Of a stretch of 64,000 nucleotides of DNA, positions 1 through 8,585 are shown in pieces. Source of the DNA: Clostridium_AT radicumherbarum (lineage in GTDB: Bacteria > Bacillota > Clostridia > Clostridiales > Clostridiaceae); contig NZ_JBJHZY010000001.1 in NCBI RefSeq assembly GCF_045310525.1, forward strand, positions 1,798,001-1,862,000, in the 5' to 3' direction. The translations under genes were made by a program, and so were the position numbers. Every line of letters begins with the position of its first letter. The stretch's first letter is position 1. The notes beneath the pieces were generated by a model. That model was not told the origin of the DNA and ran no database searches. It was given only the letters and a program-made list of their open reading frames with translations.

Positions 1-1
1 A

Positions 2-157
2 AATTTAATAAGCTCTAAAAGTGAGGCTAAAAGACTTATAGCACAGGGCGGTATTAAGCTTAACGGAGAAAAAATATTTGATGCCATGAAGCTTAATTTT
101 AATAATAATGATATTCTTCAAGTTGGAAAAAGGAAATTTATAAAGCTATTACAATAA
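2..157 (+). CDS. tyrS: Tyrosyl-tRNA synthetase, C-terminal end (partial)
   Basis: The reading frame is open from the window edge to TAA at 155-157 and gives the last 51 residues. They match the C-terminal S4 RNA-binding domain of bacterial TyrS: SKSEAKRLIAQGGIKLNGEK, then the terminal ILQVGKRKFIKL typical of this enzyme. TyrS charges tRNA-Tyr in the cytosol, and the S4 tail contacts the tRNA. The catalytic domain lies outside the window. Other S4-domain proteins are possible, but the VGKRKF ending fits TyrS best. Confidence 0.85.
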   Translation, partial: NLISSKSEAKRLIAQGGIKLNGEKIFDAMKLNFNNNDILQVGKRKFIKLLQ

Positions 158-273
158 AGCAATGAATAATTTATAATCTATTGTATAAATAAATTGAAAT
201 TCCTATGAATTACCCATATAATTTAAGATAATTAGTATTATGAAAATATATTTGTTTAGGGGATAACAACAAA

Positions 274-918
274 ATGGTTAATTCAAAAGAGTGGAATTGG
301 TCAGTAGTAAAGGATAGTTTCTGGACAAAGCCTTCTGAGGATGTCTTTTACTATGTGAATAGGTGGAAAAGACTAGGATTTTCAAAATTTTTAGATCTAG
401 GCTGTGGTCTTGGCAGACACTCAATTTTATTTGCAGAAAATGGCTTTGATACTTACAGCCTGGATTTATCTGAAGTTGGACTAGATACCCTAAATAGTAA
501 GGCTGAAGAGTTAGGCCTAAGCATTAAAACTGCTCTTGGCGATATAAATAAACTACCTTATACGGATAATACCTTTGACTGTTTACTTGCTTATCATGTT
601 ATATCACATACTAGTACTTACGGAATTGAAGCTATTATAAGCGAGATAAACAGGGTACTTAAAAGCGGAGGAGAATTTTTTATAACTCTATGTTCTAAGA
701 ACAGTCCATCTTTTACAAGTAAGAATTATCCAAGACTTGATGAGAATACAATTGTCAAGACAGAAGAACCAGAGGCAGGTATACCACATTTTTATTCAGA
801 CCTAGAAGGGGTTAAAAAGCTGCTTAGTAATTTCAATATTATTAGAATTAGGCATATTGAGGATATTTATGAGGATACCAGCGGCTGGCATTATTTTGTA
901 CATGGGGCAAAGAAATAG
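274..918 (+). CDS. Class I SAM-dependent methyltransferase
   Basis: A 214-residue soluble protein with the Rossmann SAM-binding motif I (DLGCGLGRH, residues 41-49), an acidic residue after the next strand (YSLDLS) and the motif around GDINKLPYTDNTFD. This is the Methyltransf_11/25 type of fold. The substrate cannot be read from the sequence. The start is supported by AGGGGATAA upstream. It stands alone after tyrS, with a short gap to the next small gene. Confidence 0.85.
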   Translation: MVNSKEWNWSVVKDSFWTKPSEDVFYYVNRWKRLGFSKFLDLGCGLGRHSILFAENGFDTYSLDLSEVGLDTLNSKAEELGLSIKTALGDINKLPYTDNTFDCLLAYHVISHTSTYGIEAIISEINRVLKSGGEFFITLCSKNSPSFTSKNYPRLDENTIVKTEEPEAGIPHFYSDLEGVKKLLSNFNIIRIRHIEDIYEDTSGWHYFVHGAKK

Positions 919-959
919 TGGAAAGTTTGATATAAATTGATATATTTGGGAGGTTTGTT

Positions 960-1166
960 ATGGCAAGAAGAAAATGGACAAAGGAAGAAATAGAAGCATA
1001 CAGGAAAGAGCATGGAGAAATTTTCTACTTTAATAGGGAGGACTCAAATTTACTAGTTCCTAAGGCTTATGGGATAGGTCGTACGCTTAACTGGGCGAAC
1101 CCAATTTCAGGGATTCTTATTTTGGTTATAATTTGTTTTGTAATTTTCCGCAAATTTTATAGATAG
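960..1166 (+). CDS. Small DUF5808-like membrane protein
   Basis: A 68-residue protein with a charged N-terminus, the central motif IFYFNREDSNLLVPKAYGIG followed by TLNWANP, and one C-terminal hydrophobic helix (ISGILILVIICFVIF). The F-Y-x-N-x-x-D / VPK / GIG / N-x-x-xP pattern is that of DUF5808, a module often found at the end of DUF1648 membrane proteins. GGGAGG lies before the ATG. Function is unknown. A truncated DUF1648 gene lies about 0.6 kb downstream, so the two may be parts of a once larger locus (inference). Confidence 0.75.
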   Translation: MARRKWTKEEIEAYRKEHGEIFYFNREDSNLLVPKAYGIGRTLNWANPISGILILVIICFVIFRKFYR

Positions 1167-1236
1167 TTAATGAAACATGCGAGGTTACTATTTAATCTCT
1201 TGGCAAAATATTTTAAATACTTTAGTCATCATATTT

Positions 1237-1272
1237 AAACGCCGCAAGCAGTAAAAGTTTGCGGCGTTTTAA
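1237..1272 (+). terminator. Rho-independent terminator
   Basis: An inverted repeat AACGCCGCAA / TTGCGGCGTT with a short loop, followed by TTTTAATTT. It ends the transcript of the DUF5808-like gene. Confidence 0.85.
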
Positions 1273-1376
1273 TTTAATAGCTAGAGTATGATATTAGGCC
1301 CTATATATGTTATAATTGTAATAATACGGAATCATTCAACATAAAACCTTTATATTAAAAAGGAGTAAATTTATCC

Positions 1377-1691
1377 ATGATTAATAGAATTACTATTTTC
1401 ATTATTCTTGTTATGCTAATTTTTACTGGATGTGCAAAAGTGCCGACAAAAAAAGTTTCAACAGAGGCAGAAAATACAATTAAAAAAATTTCTATGATTT
1501 ATGGAGAACCAAATCCTGAAATCACTTTAATTGAGGTTACAAAGCAAGAAAACACATTTAAACCTATGTACATAGTATCAATAATAGGTAAATTTCAAAA
1601 GGGAGTACAAAAGGCTAAAAAACTTCAATTTTCAATAACTAAAGATGGAAAAGAAGTTTGGGCCTTTGAATCTGATGGTTGGAATGATTAG
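1377..1691 (+). CDS. Small predicted lipoprotein
   Basis: A 104-residue protein with a signal peptide of about 18 residues and a lipobox (FTGC, Cys19), so it is probably lipid-anchored on the outer face of the membrane. The mature part is small, Lys-rich and beta-predicted, with no family I recognise. AAAGGAG precedes the ATG with about 11 nt spacing. It sits in a run of small genes of unknown role. Confidence 0.7.
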   Translation: MINRITIFIILVMLIFTGCAKVPTKKVSTEAENTIKKISMIYGEPNPEITLIEVTKQENTFKPMYIVSIIGKFQKGVQKAKKLQFSITKDGKEVWAFESDGWND

Positions 1692-1757
1692 CATTTATTT
1701 GAAGAAGAAAATATTGAATATTACGTGTCATATACAGGGAAGAAAGGAAGCTATAAA

Positions 1758-1976
1758 ATGAATTTTAAAAAAAGTGTATTAGTGGATATATTGTTATTAA
1801 TAATACCAATAATTATAATGTTTTTAATTACTCCTATTTTGCCAGACAAAGTACCAATACATTGGAATATTAAAGGAGTTGCAAACGAATTTATTGATAA
1901 AAAGTTTTCTTTTATTTTAGGGATTATACCATTTGTGATATATGAGTCTATTAAAGCTAAATATTCCAATAAGTAG
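1758..1976 (+). pseudogene. Truncated DUF1648 membrane protein
   Basis: A 72-residue product starting at ATG 1758, which has GAAAGGAAG 8 nt upstream. An in-frame GTG at 1725 lacks a good SD. It has one hydrophobic helix, then LPDKVPIHWNIKGVANEF, the hallmark of DUF1648 (SdpI/YhfL-type membrane proteins). Family members usually continue for well over 100 residues with more membrane helices. Here the frame stops in the second helix region (SIKAKYSNK). It is probably a decayed or truncated copy, although expression as a short protein cannot be excluded. Confidence 0.55.
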
Positions 1977-2011
1977 TGCTAAATTAACTGTGAAACGGTG
2001 ATAATGGACAA

Positions 2012-2221
2012 GTGATGAATAAATGTAAGGTTGAGGCAACAGGCAATAAAATAGATATTAAACCAAACGAAGAAGTTACTTTAAATGTTTTTATTCCAGG
2101 TGAAAACTACGAAAATAATAATAAAATAGATAGTAACCGCCCCCAATATGAAATAGAAGGTTATCTTAATGAAGTAAGCAAATTAACTCATTTTGGGCAA
2201 AGTGGGGATTTTACTAAATAA
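2012..2221 (+). pseudogene. Unrecognised fragment, probable gene remnant
   Basis: A short open frame (GTG at 2012 or ATG at 2015, no convincing SD) encoding about 69 residues with NKIDIKPNEEVTLNVFIPG, which reads like part of a beta-sandwich extracellular protein. The same frame is open upstream to 1994, before any start. This suggests the 3' end of a lost gene. No family assignment is possible. Confidence 0.35.
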
Positions 2222-2301
2222 AACTTATTATTCATATATTGTTGAACAAATGTAAACTAACGTGAAACAAATATTATTTATTTGATTCAAAGGAGTTAAT
2301 T

Positions 2302-2481
2302 ATGTGGGAATATGCAACAGAAACTTTTAATAGTCTTTTTGATACGGAAAAAGGTTTAAAGATAAAGAGCAATAAAGTGCTTGAACAATATGGAAAAGAA
2401 GGATGGGAACTAGTGAACTTTCAATGTGTGGGTGGATTAGGTTCTATTATGGTATTTGTATTTAAAAGAGAAAAGAAGTAG
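2302..2481 (+). CDS. DUF4177 family small protein
   Basis: A 59-residue protein starting MWEYATETF and ending with EQYGKEGWELVNFQ, a short glycine stretch and FVFKREKK. The N-terminal WEY, the central GxEGWEL and the terminal FKR pattern are those of DUF4177, a family of unknown role common in Firmicutes. AAGGAG lies 8 nt before the ATG. It is soluble, with no membrane segment. Confidence 0.75.
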   Translation: MWEYATETFNSLFDTEKGLKIKSNKVLEQYGKEGWELVNFQCVGGLGSIMVFVFKREKK

Positions 2482-2603
2482 GAATAGACTATTCTGATAA
2501 CACTCTATTATCTCATTATCTTCTAATATATTTAAATATATAAAAGAGTGAGAAAGATTATGGGAAATTAACATTTAATATTAAGTAGAAGGGGGAATTT
2601 TGT

Positions 2604-2780
2604 ATGGAGATTAATTATCTTACTATAATAGCTACAACTATTTATCTTTTTCTATTAATTGCAATTATAATAGCAATATACAAAGCAGTAAGTGGTGTTA
2701 AAATTTTTATTAATAGAAATAAAGAGTTAGATAGAAAGGTAGATACTATCTTGAGTAAATTAAATGATAAAGATAACTAA
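2604..2780 (+). CDS. Small single-pass membrane protein
   Basis: A 58-residue product: the hydrophobic helix TIIATTIYLFLLIAIIIAIY, then a cytosolic tail with a short charged coiled-coil-like segment (NRNKELDRKVDTILSKLNDK). AGAAGGGGG lies upstream of the ATG. The layout of one helix plus a heptad-like tail resembles small holin-like or YvrJ-like proteins, but there is no diagnostic motif. Confidence 0.55.
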   Translation: MEINYLTIIATTIYLFLLIAIIIAIYKAVSGVKIFINRNKELDRKVDTILSKLNDKDN

Positions 2781-2794
2781 AAATGTAATTAAAT

Positions 2795-2932
2795 AATCTA
2801 AGTATTGGGGTAAGGGATTAATGCCTGAAGCAGTATAACAAGTAATTTCTCCAAAGCTTTATCAATTATTATTTAGTAATTAATGAAGAATGGTAAAGTT
2901 GAAAGATTCAAAATTTCTAATATACTTAGATT
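2795..2932. repeat. 138-bp segment bounded by inverted repeats
   Basis: AATCTAAGTA at 2795-2804 and its exact complement TACTTAGATT at 2923-2932. The right arm contains the stop region of the LysR gene. No ORF lies inside. It may be a remnant of a small mobile element or chance. Confidence 0.3.
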
Positions 2933-3809
2933 AAACCTTCCAATTTTCTTTAAAAGCATCTATAAACTTTCTAGCAGCAGGGGATAGATGCCGATTTTTC
3001 AACCATATTATAGCTGTACTTGTATTTAAAGACTTTTCATTAATTTTTTTATAGTTGAGGCTTAAATTTGGAATGAGATTAATCCAATCAATTGGGATAA
3101 TTGCTACACCCACACCGAAACTTGCCAATAATAGTATTGATCTAGTATCATCAATTTTACAAAGTATATTTGGCTCAAACCCTGCATGTTGACATGCTCC
3201 TACTATCATCTGTTCAAATCTACAATGTATTAGCAATGGTTTATTAGCAATTTCAGTCAAAGATATATGTTTTTTATGTTTATCCCAGTCTTGATTATTA
3301 GATGTTACGGCTACCATAGGTTGATTTTGTAAGGATATCGCTTCAAATAAATCTGAATTAAAAGGAGTTCTGATAATTCCAATTTCTGTCGTTCCAATTT
3401 TTAATGATTCTAGTATTAAATGTGTACTCATATTTCTTATTTCAAATTTTATCTTAGGATACTTTTTATGAAAATTATAAATCGTTTCAGGTAGAACTAT
3501 GGTTGCTGATGTTTGTATAGTACCTATAGTTATAATCCCCTCAAGACCTTCTTCAAAGTCTTTTAATTCTTTAATAGTTAAATCCATCAAATCCAACATC
3601 TGTTTTGAACGATATTGAAGTTTTCTACCAGCATCTGTTATTTGAATTTTTCTTGTGCTTCTTTCTACCAATTTAACCCCTAATTCATCCTCAAGACTTT
3701 TCAATTGGCGGCTAAGATAGGGCTGAGCTATATGCAGCCTTTCCGCAGCTTTTGTTATATTTCCCTCTTCAACAATTGCTAGAAAATAGTTAAGTTGTCT
3801 ATTATCCAT
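2931..3809 (-). CDS. LysR-family transcriptional regulator
   Basis: A 292-residue protein with the N-terminal winged HTH of LysR regulators (MDNRQLNYFLAIVEEGNITKA, AAERLHIAQPYLSRQLKSLE) and a C-terminal periplasmic-binding-like effector domain. The ATG at 3809 has AGGAAG 8 nt upstream. A longer GTG start at 3818 would lie inside that SD, so it was rejected. It is divergent from the exporter gene at 3948. By family habit it probably controls that gene and itself in response to a small ligand. Confidence 0.9.
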   Translation of the reverse strand: MDNRQLNYFLAIVEEGNITKAAERLHIAQPYLSRQLKSLEDELGVKLVERSTRKIQITDAGRKLQYRSKQMLDLMDLTIKELKDFEEGLEGIITIGTIQTSATIVLPETIYNFHKKYPKIKFEIRNMSTHLILESLKIGTTEIGIIRTPFNSDLFEAISLQNQPMVAVTSNNQDWDKHKKHISLTEIANKPLLIHCRFEQMIVGACQHAGFEPNILCKIDDTRSILLLASFGVGVAIIPIDWINLIPNLSLNYKKINEKSLNTSTAIIWLKNRHLSPAARKFIDAFKENWKV

Positions 3810-3863
3810 AATAATCACTTCCTATCTATTTATATATATTTTGTTATGAATAGTATAATTATT

Positions 3864-3888
3864 AAGTATTTTCATTATAAAATATTGT
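3864..3888. promoter_or_regulatory. Candidate LysR operator
   Basis: The dyad TATTTT-CATTAT-AAAATA lies in the divergent intergenic region. Its A/T-rich arms and short spacer fit a LysR T-N11-A style site, but in such A/T-rich DNA the support is modest. Confidence 0.3.
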
Positions 3889-3947
3889 TTAATATAATAA
3901 TACAAGATAAATTAATTGGAATCAAAGAAAGGATATAATTTTGGATT

Positions 3948-5390
3948 ATGGAAATAAACAATAAGAATATGTATAAAAATAGATGGATGATATTAGGTGT
4001 TGTAGTATTACTTCCGTTTATGGCAACATTGGATAGCACTATAGTGAATGTAGCACTACCAGTAATGGTAAATATATTTTCTGTAACTATGTCTTCTATT
4101 CAATTAATAGTAATTTGTTATCTGATTACAATAGTCAGTACAATTTTATTATTCGGTAGATTAGGTGATATAAAAGGAAAATCTATAATATTTAATATTG
4201 GATTAATTATATTTACTATAGGCTCTTTGTTTTGCGGATTATCAAGCAATCTTACCTTCTTGGTACTTTCTAGGATCATTCAAGCCATTGGAGCCTCCGC
4301 TGCAATGGCAAACAACCAAGGAATAATAACTCAAGTATTTCCTGCTAATGAGAGAGGAAGAGCTCTTGGAATATCAGGAACCTTTTTGGCACTTGGTACC
4401 ATGATAGGACCACCTTTGGGAGGATTTATAGTTTCATATTTCAGTTGGAATTATATTTTTTTTATAAATGTTCCTATTGGACTAATTTCAACTATAGTTG
4501 GAATTAAAACTTTACCTCGAAATTTAAATAAAAAAGATGAAGACATTGACCTTATTGGAGCTGTACTTTCAGGAGTAAGTATTATCCTTTTATTTTATTC
4601 ACTTGTGGCCGGTGAGACTATTGGATATGGAAATAATGTAATTATAGCTGCCTTTGTTACGGCTATCCTCTTGTTTACAATATTTATATTTATAGAAAAG
4701 AAATTAAAGTATCCACTTATAGATTTTTCAATATTCAAAAGTTCGCTTTTTTCTGTAGGTATACTGTGTACTTTTATATCATATATGTCAATTAATAGTA
4801 ACAATATTGTTCAACCTTTTTATCTAGAGAATGTTTTAAAAATAACTCCAAGCTTTACGGGTATCATCATGTTAACATATCCAGTAATACTAACACTAAT
4901 TTCACCTTTTAGCGGTTATTTATCTGACAAGATTGGCTCAGAGTTTTTAACGTTCATAGGTTTATTACTTATAGGTATAGGAATGAGCTTAATGGCAACT
5001 TTAAATGAAAACTCAAGCATTCAGGTAATGTGTGTATATGTATCTATAATGGCTATTGGAAATGGATTGTTTTTACCACCTAATAATTCCTTGGTTATGG
5101 CCTCAGCTCCAAGTGATAAATTAGGTATTGCCGGAAGTATAAATGCTTTTATAAGAAATTTAGGGCAGTCGGCTGGTGTTTCTATGGCTACATTGCTTTT
5201 GTATTCTTTAATGAGTATTAAAATGAATAAAAAAGTATTTGGATATGTAGAAGGTAGAAATGATATTTTTATATTTGGAATGAGGTATGTATATATTGGT
5301 TCCGCCATTGTCTGTCTCATTGGAGTTGTACTTACAGCTATAAGATTGATGAGAAAAAAAGAACTACTAAAAAACAAAGTTAAATATTAA
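3948..5390 (+). CDS. MFS drug exporter, DHA2 (EmrB/QacA) type
   Basis: A 480-residue membrane protein with about 14 hydrophobic helices. It carries motif D1 (LDSTIVNVALPVM), motif A (GRLGDIKGK) and antiporter motif C (GTMIGPPLGGF), which together mark proton-driven DHA2 drug/H+ antiporters of the inner membrane. Substrates cannot be predicted. The divergent LysR gene is its probable regulator. Confidence 0.9.
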   Translation: MEINNKNMYKNRWMILGVVVLLPFMATLDSTIVNVALPVMVNIFSVTMSSIQLIVICYLITIVSTILLFGRLGDIKGKSIIFNIGLIIFTIGSLFCGLSSNLTFLVLSRIIQAIGASAAMANNQGIITQVFPANERGRALGISGTFLALGTMIGPPLGGFIVSYFSWNYIFFINVPIGLISTIVGIKTLPRNLNKKDEDIDLIGAVLSGVSIILLFYSLVAGETIGYGNNVIIAAFVTAILLFTIFIFIEKKLKYPLIDFSIFKSSLFSVGILCTFISYMSINSNNIVQPFYLENVLKITPSFTGIIMLTYPVILTLISPFSGYLSDKIGSEFLTFIGLLLIGIGMSLMATLNENSSIQVMCVYVSIMAIGNGLFLPPNNSLVMASAPSDKLGIAGSINAFIRNLGQSAGVSMATLLLYSLMSIKMNKKVFGYVEGRNDIFIFGMRYVYIGSAIVCLIGVVLTAIRLMRKKELLKNKVKY

Positions 5391-5465
5391 ATTCAATTGA
5401 CTAATTATAATTTTTATTTAATTATAAATTGTAAAACAGCATATGAATCTTGATTTATGAATATA

Positions 5466-5499
5466 AAAAATTGGGCAGTAATTTTACTGCCCAATTTTT
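5466..5499. terminator. Bidirectional terminator
   Basis: A perfect 15-bp stem, AAAAATTGGGCAGTA / TACTGCCCAATTTTT, with a 4-nt loop and A/T tails on both sides. It lies between the convergent exporter and gpmA genes, and the gpmA stop codon overlaps its edge. Confidence 0.9.
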
Positions 5500-6229
5500 A
5501 TATATTTTCTGGTATAGTTCCTGAAGGAAGCTCACCATCTTGCCCAAGGTAATAGTGTTTTATAGGCTTTAAATCATTATCAAGCTCATAAACTAGTGGA
5601 ATTCCAGTAGGAATATTTAAGCTTACAATACCATCCCCAGGAATATCATCTAAATATTTAACAAGTGCTCTTATGGTATTACCATGAGCTGAAATAATAA
5701 CTTTATTATTGGATTTAATTGCAGGAGCAATAGCTTCATACCAATATTTAAGTACTCGTTTCTCAGTGTCTTCAAGATTTTCTGTTAAAGGAAATTCACC
5801 TTCTTTAAGCTCTCCGTATTTAGGGTCAGAAGCCTCATATCTTTTATCATTTTTTTCTAGTGCCGGCGGTCTAACATCAATAGATCTTCTCCAGATATGA
5901 ACCTGCTCTTCTCCATATTTTTCGGCAGTTTCAGCTTTATTTAAGCCCTGCAAGGCACCGTAGTGTCTTTCATTAAGATGCCAGGACTTATAAACTGGAA
6001 TCCACATTAAATCCATTTCATCAAGTGTAATCCATAGAGTTCTAATAGCTCTTCTTAAAACTGAGGTAAAAGCTATATCAAAACTATATCCATTTTTACT
6101 TAAAATTCTTCCAGCCTGCCTAGCTTCTTCTAAGCCATTTACAGATAAATCTACATCTGTCCAGCCAGTAAACCTATTTTCTAAATTCCATAGGCTCTGA
6201 CCATGTCTAATTAAAACTAGTTTAATCAT
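5498..6229 (-). CDS. gpmA: 2,3-bisphosphoglycerate-dependent phosphoglycerate mutase
   Basis: A 243-residue enzyme of the histidine phosphatase superfamily that interconverts 3- and 2-phosphoglycerate in glycolysis. The phosphohistidine motif LIRHGQSLWN lies near residues 6-15, followed by FTGWTDVDLS, and the second catalytic His is in SAHGNTIRAL. The ERHYGALQGLNKAETAEKYG segment is typical of GpmA rather than the cofactor-independent GpmI. It is a single-gene unit ending in the shared terminator. Confidence 0.95.
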   Translation of the reverse strand: MIKLVLIRHGQSLWNLENRFTGWTDVDLSVNGLEEARQAGRILSKNGYSFDIAFTSVLRRAIRTLWITLDEMDLMWIPVYKSWHLNERHYGALQGLNKAETAEKYGEEQVHIWRRSIDVRPPALEKNDKRYEASDPKYGELKEGEFPLTENLEDTEKRVLKYWYEAIAPAIKSNNKVIISAHGNTIRALVKYLDDIPGDGIVSLNIPTGIPLVYELDNDLKPIKHYYLGQDGELPSGTIPENI

Positions 6230-6359
6230 ATAAAAACACCACCTTTTTATATATTATATATTAAATTTAGAAATTAATATACAATGGCATCCTTATGAGT
6301 ATTTTTAATCAAATTACTAATAATATAAATATAATTTCTTTAGAAAGAGGTGTTTGTTA

Positions 6360-7166
6360 ATGGCTGTTGCTCATAAATCAGTTATATCCTTCGGTCTTGT
6401 AGCTATTCCAATATCCATGTACACTGCTGTACAGGATAACGATATTCACTTTAATCAGCTCCACAAAGAAGATGACTCAAGGATAAAATATAAGAAAACC
6501 TGCAGTCATTGCGGAGAAGAGCTTTCCTCAAAAGATATTATTAAAGGCTATGAATACGATGAGGACCATTATGTTGTTGTAACTGAGGAGGATTTAGAAA
6601 AAATTAAAACTGAAAAAGACAAATCCATACAGATACTTCATTTCGCGCAGCTTAATCAAATATCCCCAATATTTTATGACAAGACCTATCAGGCTATTCC
6701 AGAAGCCGGTGGCGATAAGGCTTTTGAGCTTTTGCGGCTATCCCTAATGTCCGAGCAAAAAATAGCAATAGGAAAAACGGTTATGGGTACAAAGGAAGCC
6801 CTAGTTGCTATAATTCCACGTGAGGATGGAATTTTAATATCAACTATGTTCTATGAAGATGAAATTAAAGATCTTCCTAAATCCTATAACAAGCCAGAGA
6901 TATCAGAAGCCGAGCTTAATATGGCAAAAACATTAATTAGTTCCATGGATGCTCCCTTTAATCCTTCTGAATACAAGGATGAATATCAAATAAGACTTCG
7001 TGAGCTTATTGAAACTAAAATAGCCGGTAAGGAAGTTATTGCTTCTAAAAATGAAGTTCCTAATAATATCATTAATCTTATGGATGCATTAAAGGCAAGC
7101 ATTGAGCAAAATGAGGGTAAAGATAAAGTTAAACCAAAGCGCAAAAGAACTCCTAAAGGTGCATAA
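6360..7166 (+). CDS. ku: Ku protein, bacterial non-homologous end joining
   Basis: A 268-residue bacterial Ku core (MAVAHKSVISFGLVAIPISM, HCGEEL, KGYEYD, QAIPEAGGDKAFELL) with a short basic tail (KPKRKRTPKGA). Ku forms a ring on DNA ends and recruits the ligase. The ATG at 6360 has AGAAAGAGG 9 nt upstream, so the in-frame TTG at 6354 was not used. It overlaps the ligase start by one base (TAATG), so the pair is translationally coupled. In spore formers this pathway repairs breaks in dormant spores, which hold one genome copy. Confidence 0.95.
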   Translation: MAVAHKSVISFGLVAIPISMYTAVQDNDIHFNQLHKEDDSRIKYKKTCSHCGEELSSKDIIKGYEYDEDHYVVVTEEDLEKIKTEKDKSIQILHFAQLNQISPIFYDKTYQAIPEAGGDKAFELLRLSLMSEQKIAIGKTVMGTKEALVAIIPREDGILISTMFYEDEIKDLPKSYNKPEISEAELNMAKTLISSMDAPFNPSEYKDEYQIRLRELIETKIAGKEVIASKNEVPNNIINLMDALKASIEQNEGKDKVKPKRKRTPKGA

Positions 7167-8101
7167 TGGATATCTTTAAAAGTAAAAATATTAAACCAAT
7201 GCTTATAGGCGAAACTCAGGATGCCTTTGACAGCACAGATTATATATATGAATTAAAGCTTGATGGTGAGCGGTGTATTGCATATCTAGATAAAGACTCT
7301 ACTGAGCTCAGAAACAAGCGAAACTTAAAGATGCTTCCAAAGGTTCCGGAGCTTTCTAGCATACATAAGCAGGTAAAATGTCGCTGCATTTTAGATGGGG
7401 AACTAATAGTTACTAGGGATGGAAAGCCTGATTTTTTTGAAATTAGAAGGCGTTCTCTTATGACAAATGCTTTTAAAATTAAACTGGCAGCAGATAAATA
7501 TCCAGCAAGCTTTACTGCTTTTGACATTCTCTATTATGAAGATCATGAAGTTTATAGCTTGCCTTTGATGCAGCGTAAAAAGCTATTAGAGAAAGCTGTT
7601 AAAGAAAATGAACGCATTGCTGTTTCTAGGTATATAGAAGAACGTGGAATTGAATTTTATAACCTTGCAAAGCAAAATGACCTTGAAGGCATAGTTGCTA
7701 AGAGAAAGGACAGTAAATATTACTTAGATAAGCGTACTAAGGACTGGATTAAAATTAAGAATCTTCTAGACGATGACTTTGTAGTCTGCGGGTATATTCT
7801 TAAGGATAAGGGCGTTATAAGTATAGTTCTTGGCCAATACTCAGGAGATGAATTGATATATAAAGGCCATGTTACTTTGGGAGTATCTACGGAAGATTTT
7901 AAATTGATAAAAGCAGTACCTAGAATAAGTACATCACCATTTGATGAATTACCTTCAGGTAATAATGATGCAGTATGGATTAAGCTAAGCCTTGTGTGTA
8001 CAGTTAAATACATGATGAAAACTGAAGGTGGTGGCTTGCGCCAGCCTATATTTAAAGGCTTAAGAAATGATAAAGAGCCAGAGGAGTGTGTTGTAAATTA
8101 G
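7166..8101 (+). CDS. ATP-dependent DNA ligase, NHEJ type (stand-alone)
   Basis: A 311-residue ligase. The nucleotidyltransferase domain has the adenylation motif ELKLDGER (Lys31), LDGELIV, and DLEGIVAKR with DWIKIK, followed by a C-terminal OB fold. It corresponds to the ligase domain of LigD. The polymerase/primase and phosphoesterase domains of full LigD are absent here. It is coupled to ku, and together they form a minimal end-joining operon. Confidence 0.92.
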   Translation: MDIFKSKNIKPMLIGETQDAFDSTDYIYELKLDGERCIAYLDKDSTELRNKRNLKMLPKVPELSSIHKQVKCRCILDGELIVTRDGKPDFFEIRRRSLMTNAFKIKLAADKYPASFTAFDILYYEDHEVYSLPLMQRKKLLEKAVKENERIAVSRYIEERGIEFYNLAKQNDLEGIVAKRKDSKYYLDKRTKDWIKIKNLLDDDFVVCGYILKDKGVISIVLGQYSGDELIYKGHVTLGVSTEDFKLIKAVPRISTSPFDELPSGNNDAVWIKLSLVCTVKYMMKTEGGGLRQPIFKGLRNDKEPEECVVN

Positions 8102-8119
8102 CCAATACAATGTCGCTAT

Positions 8120-8148
8120 GTATATTTTGTTGAACAAAATAAATACTA
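8120..8148 (+). promoter_or_regulatory. Candidate sigma-G promoter for sspH
   Basis: GTATA at 8120-8124, a 17-bp spacer and AATACTA at 8142-8148 resemble the forespore sigma-G pattern (GHATR / CATWHTA). This agrees with the downstream spore-protein gene. The spacer is filled by a 19-bp palindrome at 8123-8141. Confidence 0.45.
8123..8141. promoter_or_regulatory. 19-bp perfect palindrome, candidate operator
   Basis: TATTTTGTT-G-AACAAAATA, perfect about a central G. It lies between the putative -35 and -10 elements of sspH, the usual place for a repressor site. Confidence 0.45.
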
Positions 8149-8206
8149 CTTATTAAGGATCTAACTAATTAATAATTGTTTATAGGAATGCAAGGAGTGT
8201 GAAACT

Positions 8207-8398
8207 ATGATAATTGACAGAGCTTTAGAAATTTTAAATTCAACTGAAAAATTTAGAGTTTTATATTCAAATGAGCCTGTTTGGATTCAAGGTATTAATA
8301 CAGAAAAAAGAACTGCTACAATAGAATTAATGGGAACGGGCTTTTTAGATGAAGTTCCTATATCAGAGCTTACAGATACAGGCTCAAAGATGGAGTAA
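8207..8398 (+). CDS. sspH: Small acid-soluble spore protein, H type
   Basis: A 63-residue protein matching the SASP-H family: MIIDRALEILNSTEKFRVLY, then PVWIQGIN, a central TATIEL and the C-terminal DEVPISEL. SspH-type proteins are made in the forespore and stored in the spore core. The SD AAGGAG lies before the ATG. It follows the Ku/ligase operon and precedes dinB, giving a neighbourhood concerned with DNA in spores. Confidence 0.88.
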   Translation: MIIDRALEILNSTEKFRVLYSNEPVWIQGINTEKRTATIELMGTGFLDEVPISELTDTGSKME

Positions 8399-8402
8399 TT
8401 AT

Positions 8403-8450
8403 AAAGGAGGAGTTGATTTCTATAATGAAATTAGCTCCTCCTTTAATTTT
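8403..8450 (+). terminator. Terminator of sspH
   Basis: AAAGGAGGAG / CTCCTCCTTT arms with further pairing inside (GATTTC / GAAATT), followed by AATTTTC. It is a long stable hairpin directly after the stop codon. Confidence 0.85.
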
Positions 8451-8585
8451 CTAGTGGTAACAATATTTTATATTAATTTTATATGATTTAATACTTAAAC
8501 TTATAGACTCTGTATTTTTTATTTCTTGTTTATTTTTGTTATTAAATGGTATACATAAAGTTATAGCTAAAGGAATATAATACTA

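Noticed and set aside
1725..1757. Upstream GTG start for the DUF1648 fragment
   Set aside because: ATG 1758 has a proper SD (GAAAGGAAG) between the two candidates, so the longer start is unlikely.
3810..3818. Nine-base N-terminal extension of the LysR gene from GTG
   Set aside because: That GTG is part of the SD sequence AGGAAGTG used by the ATG at 3809.
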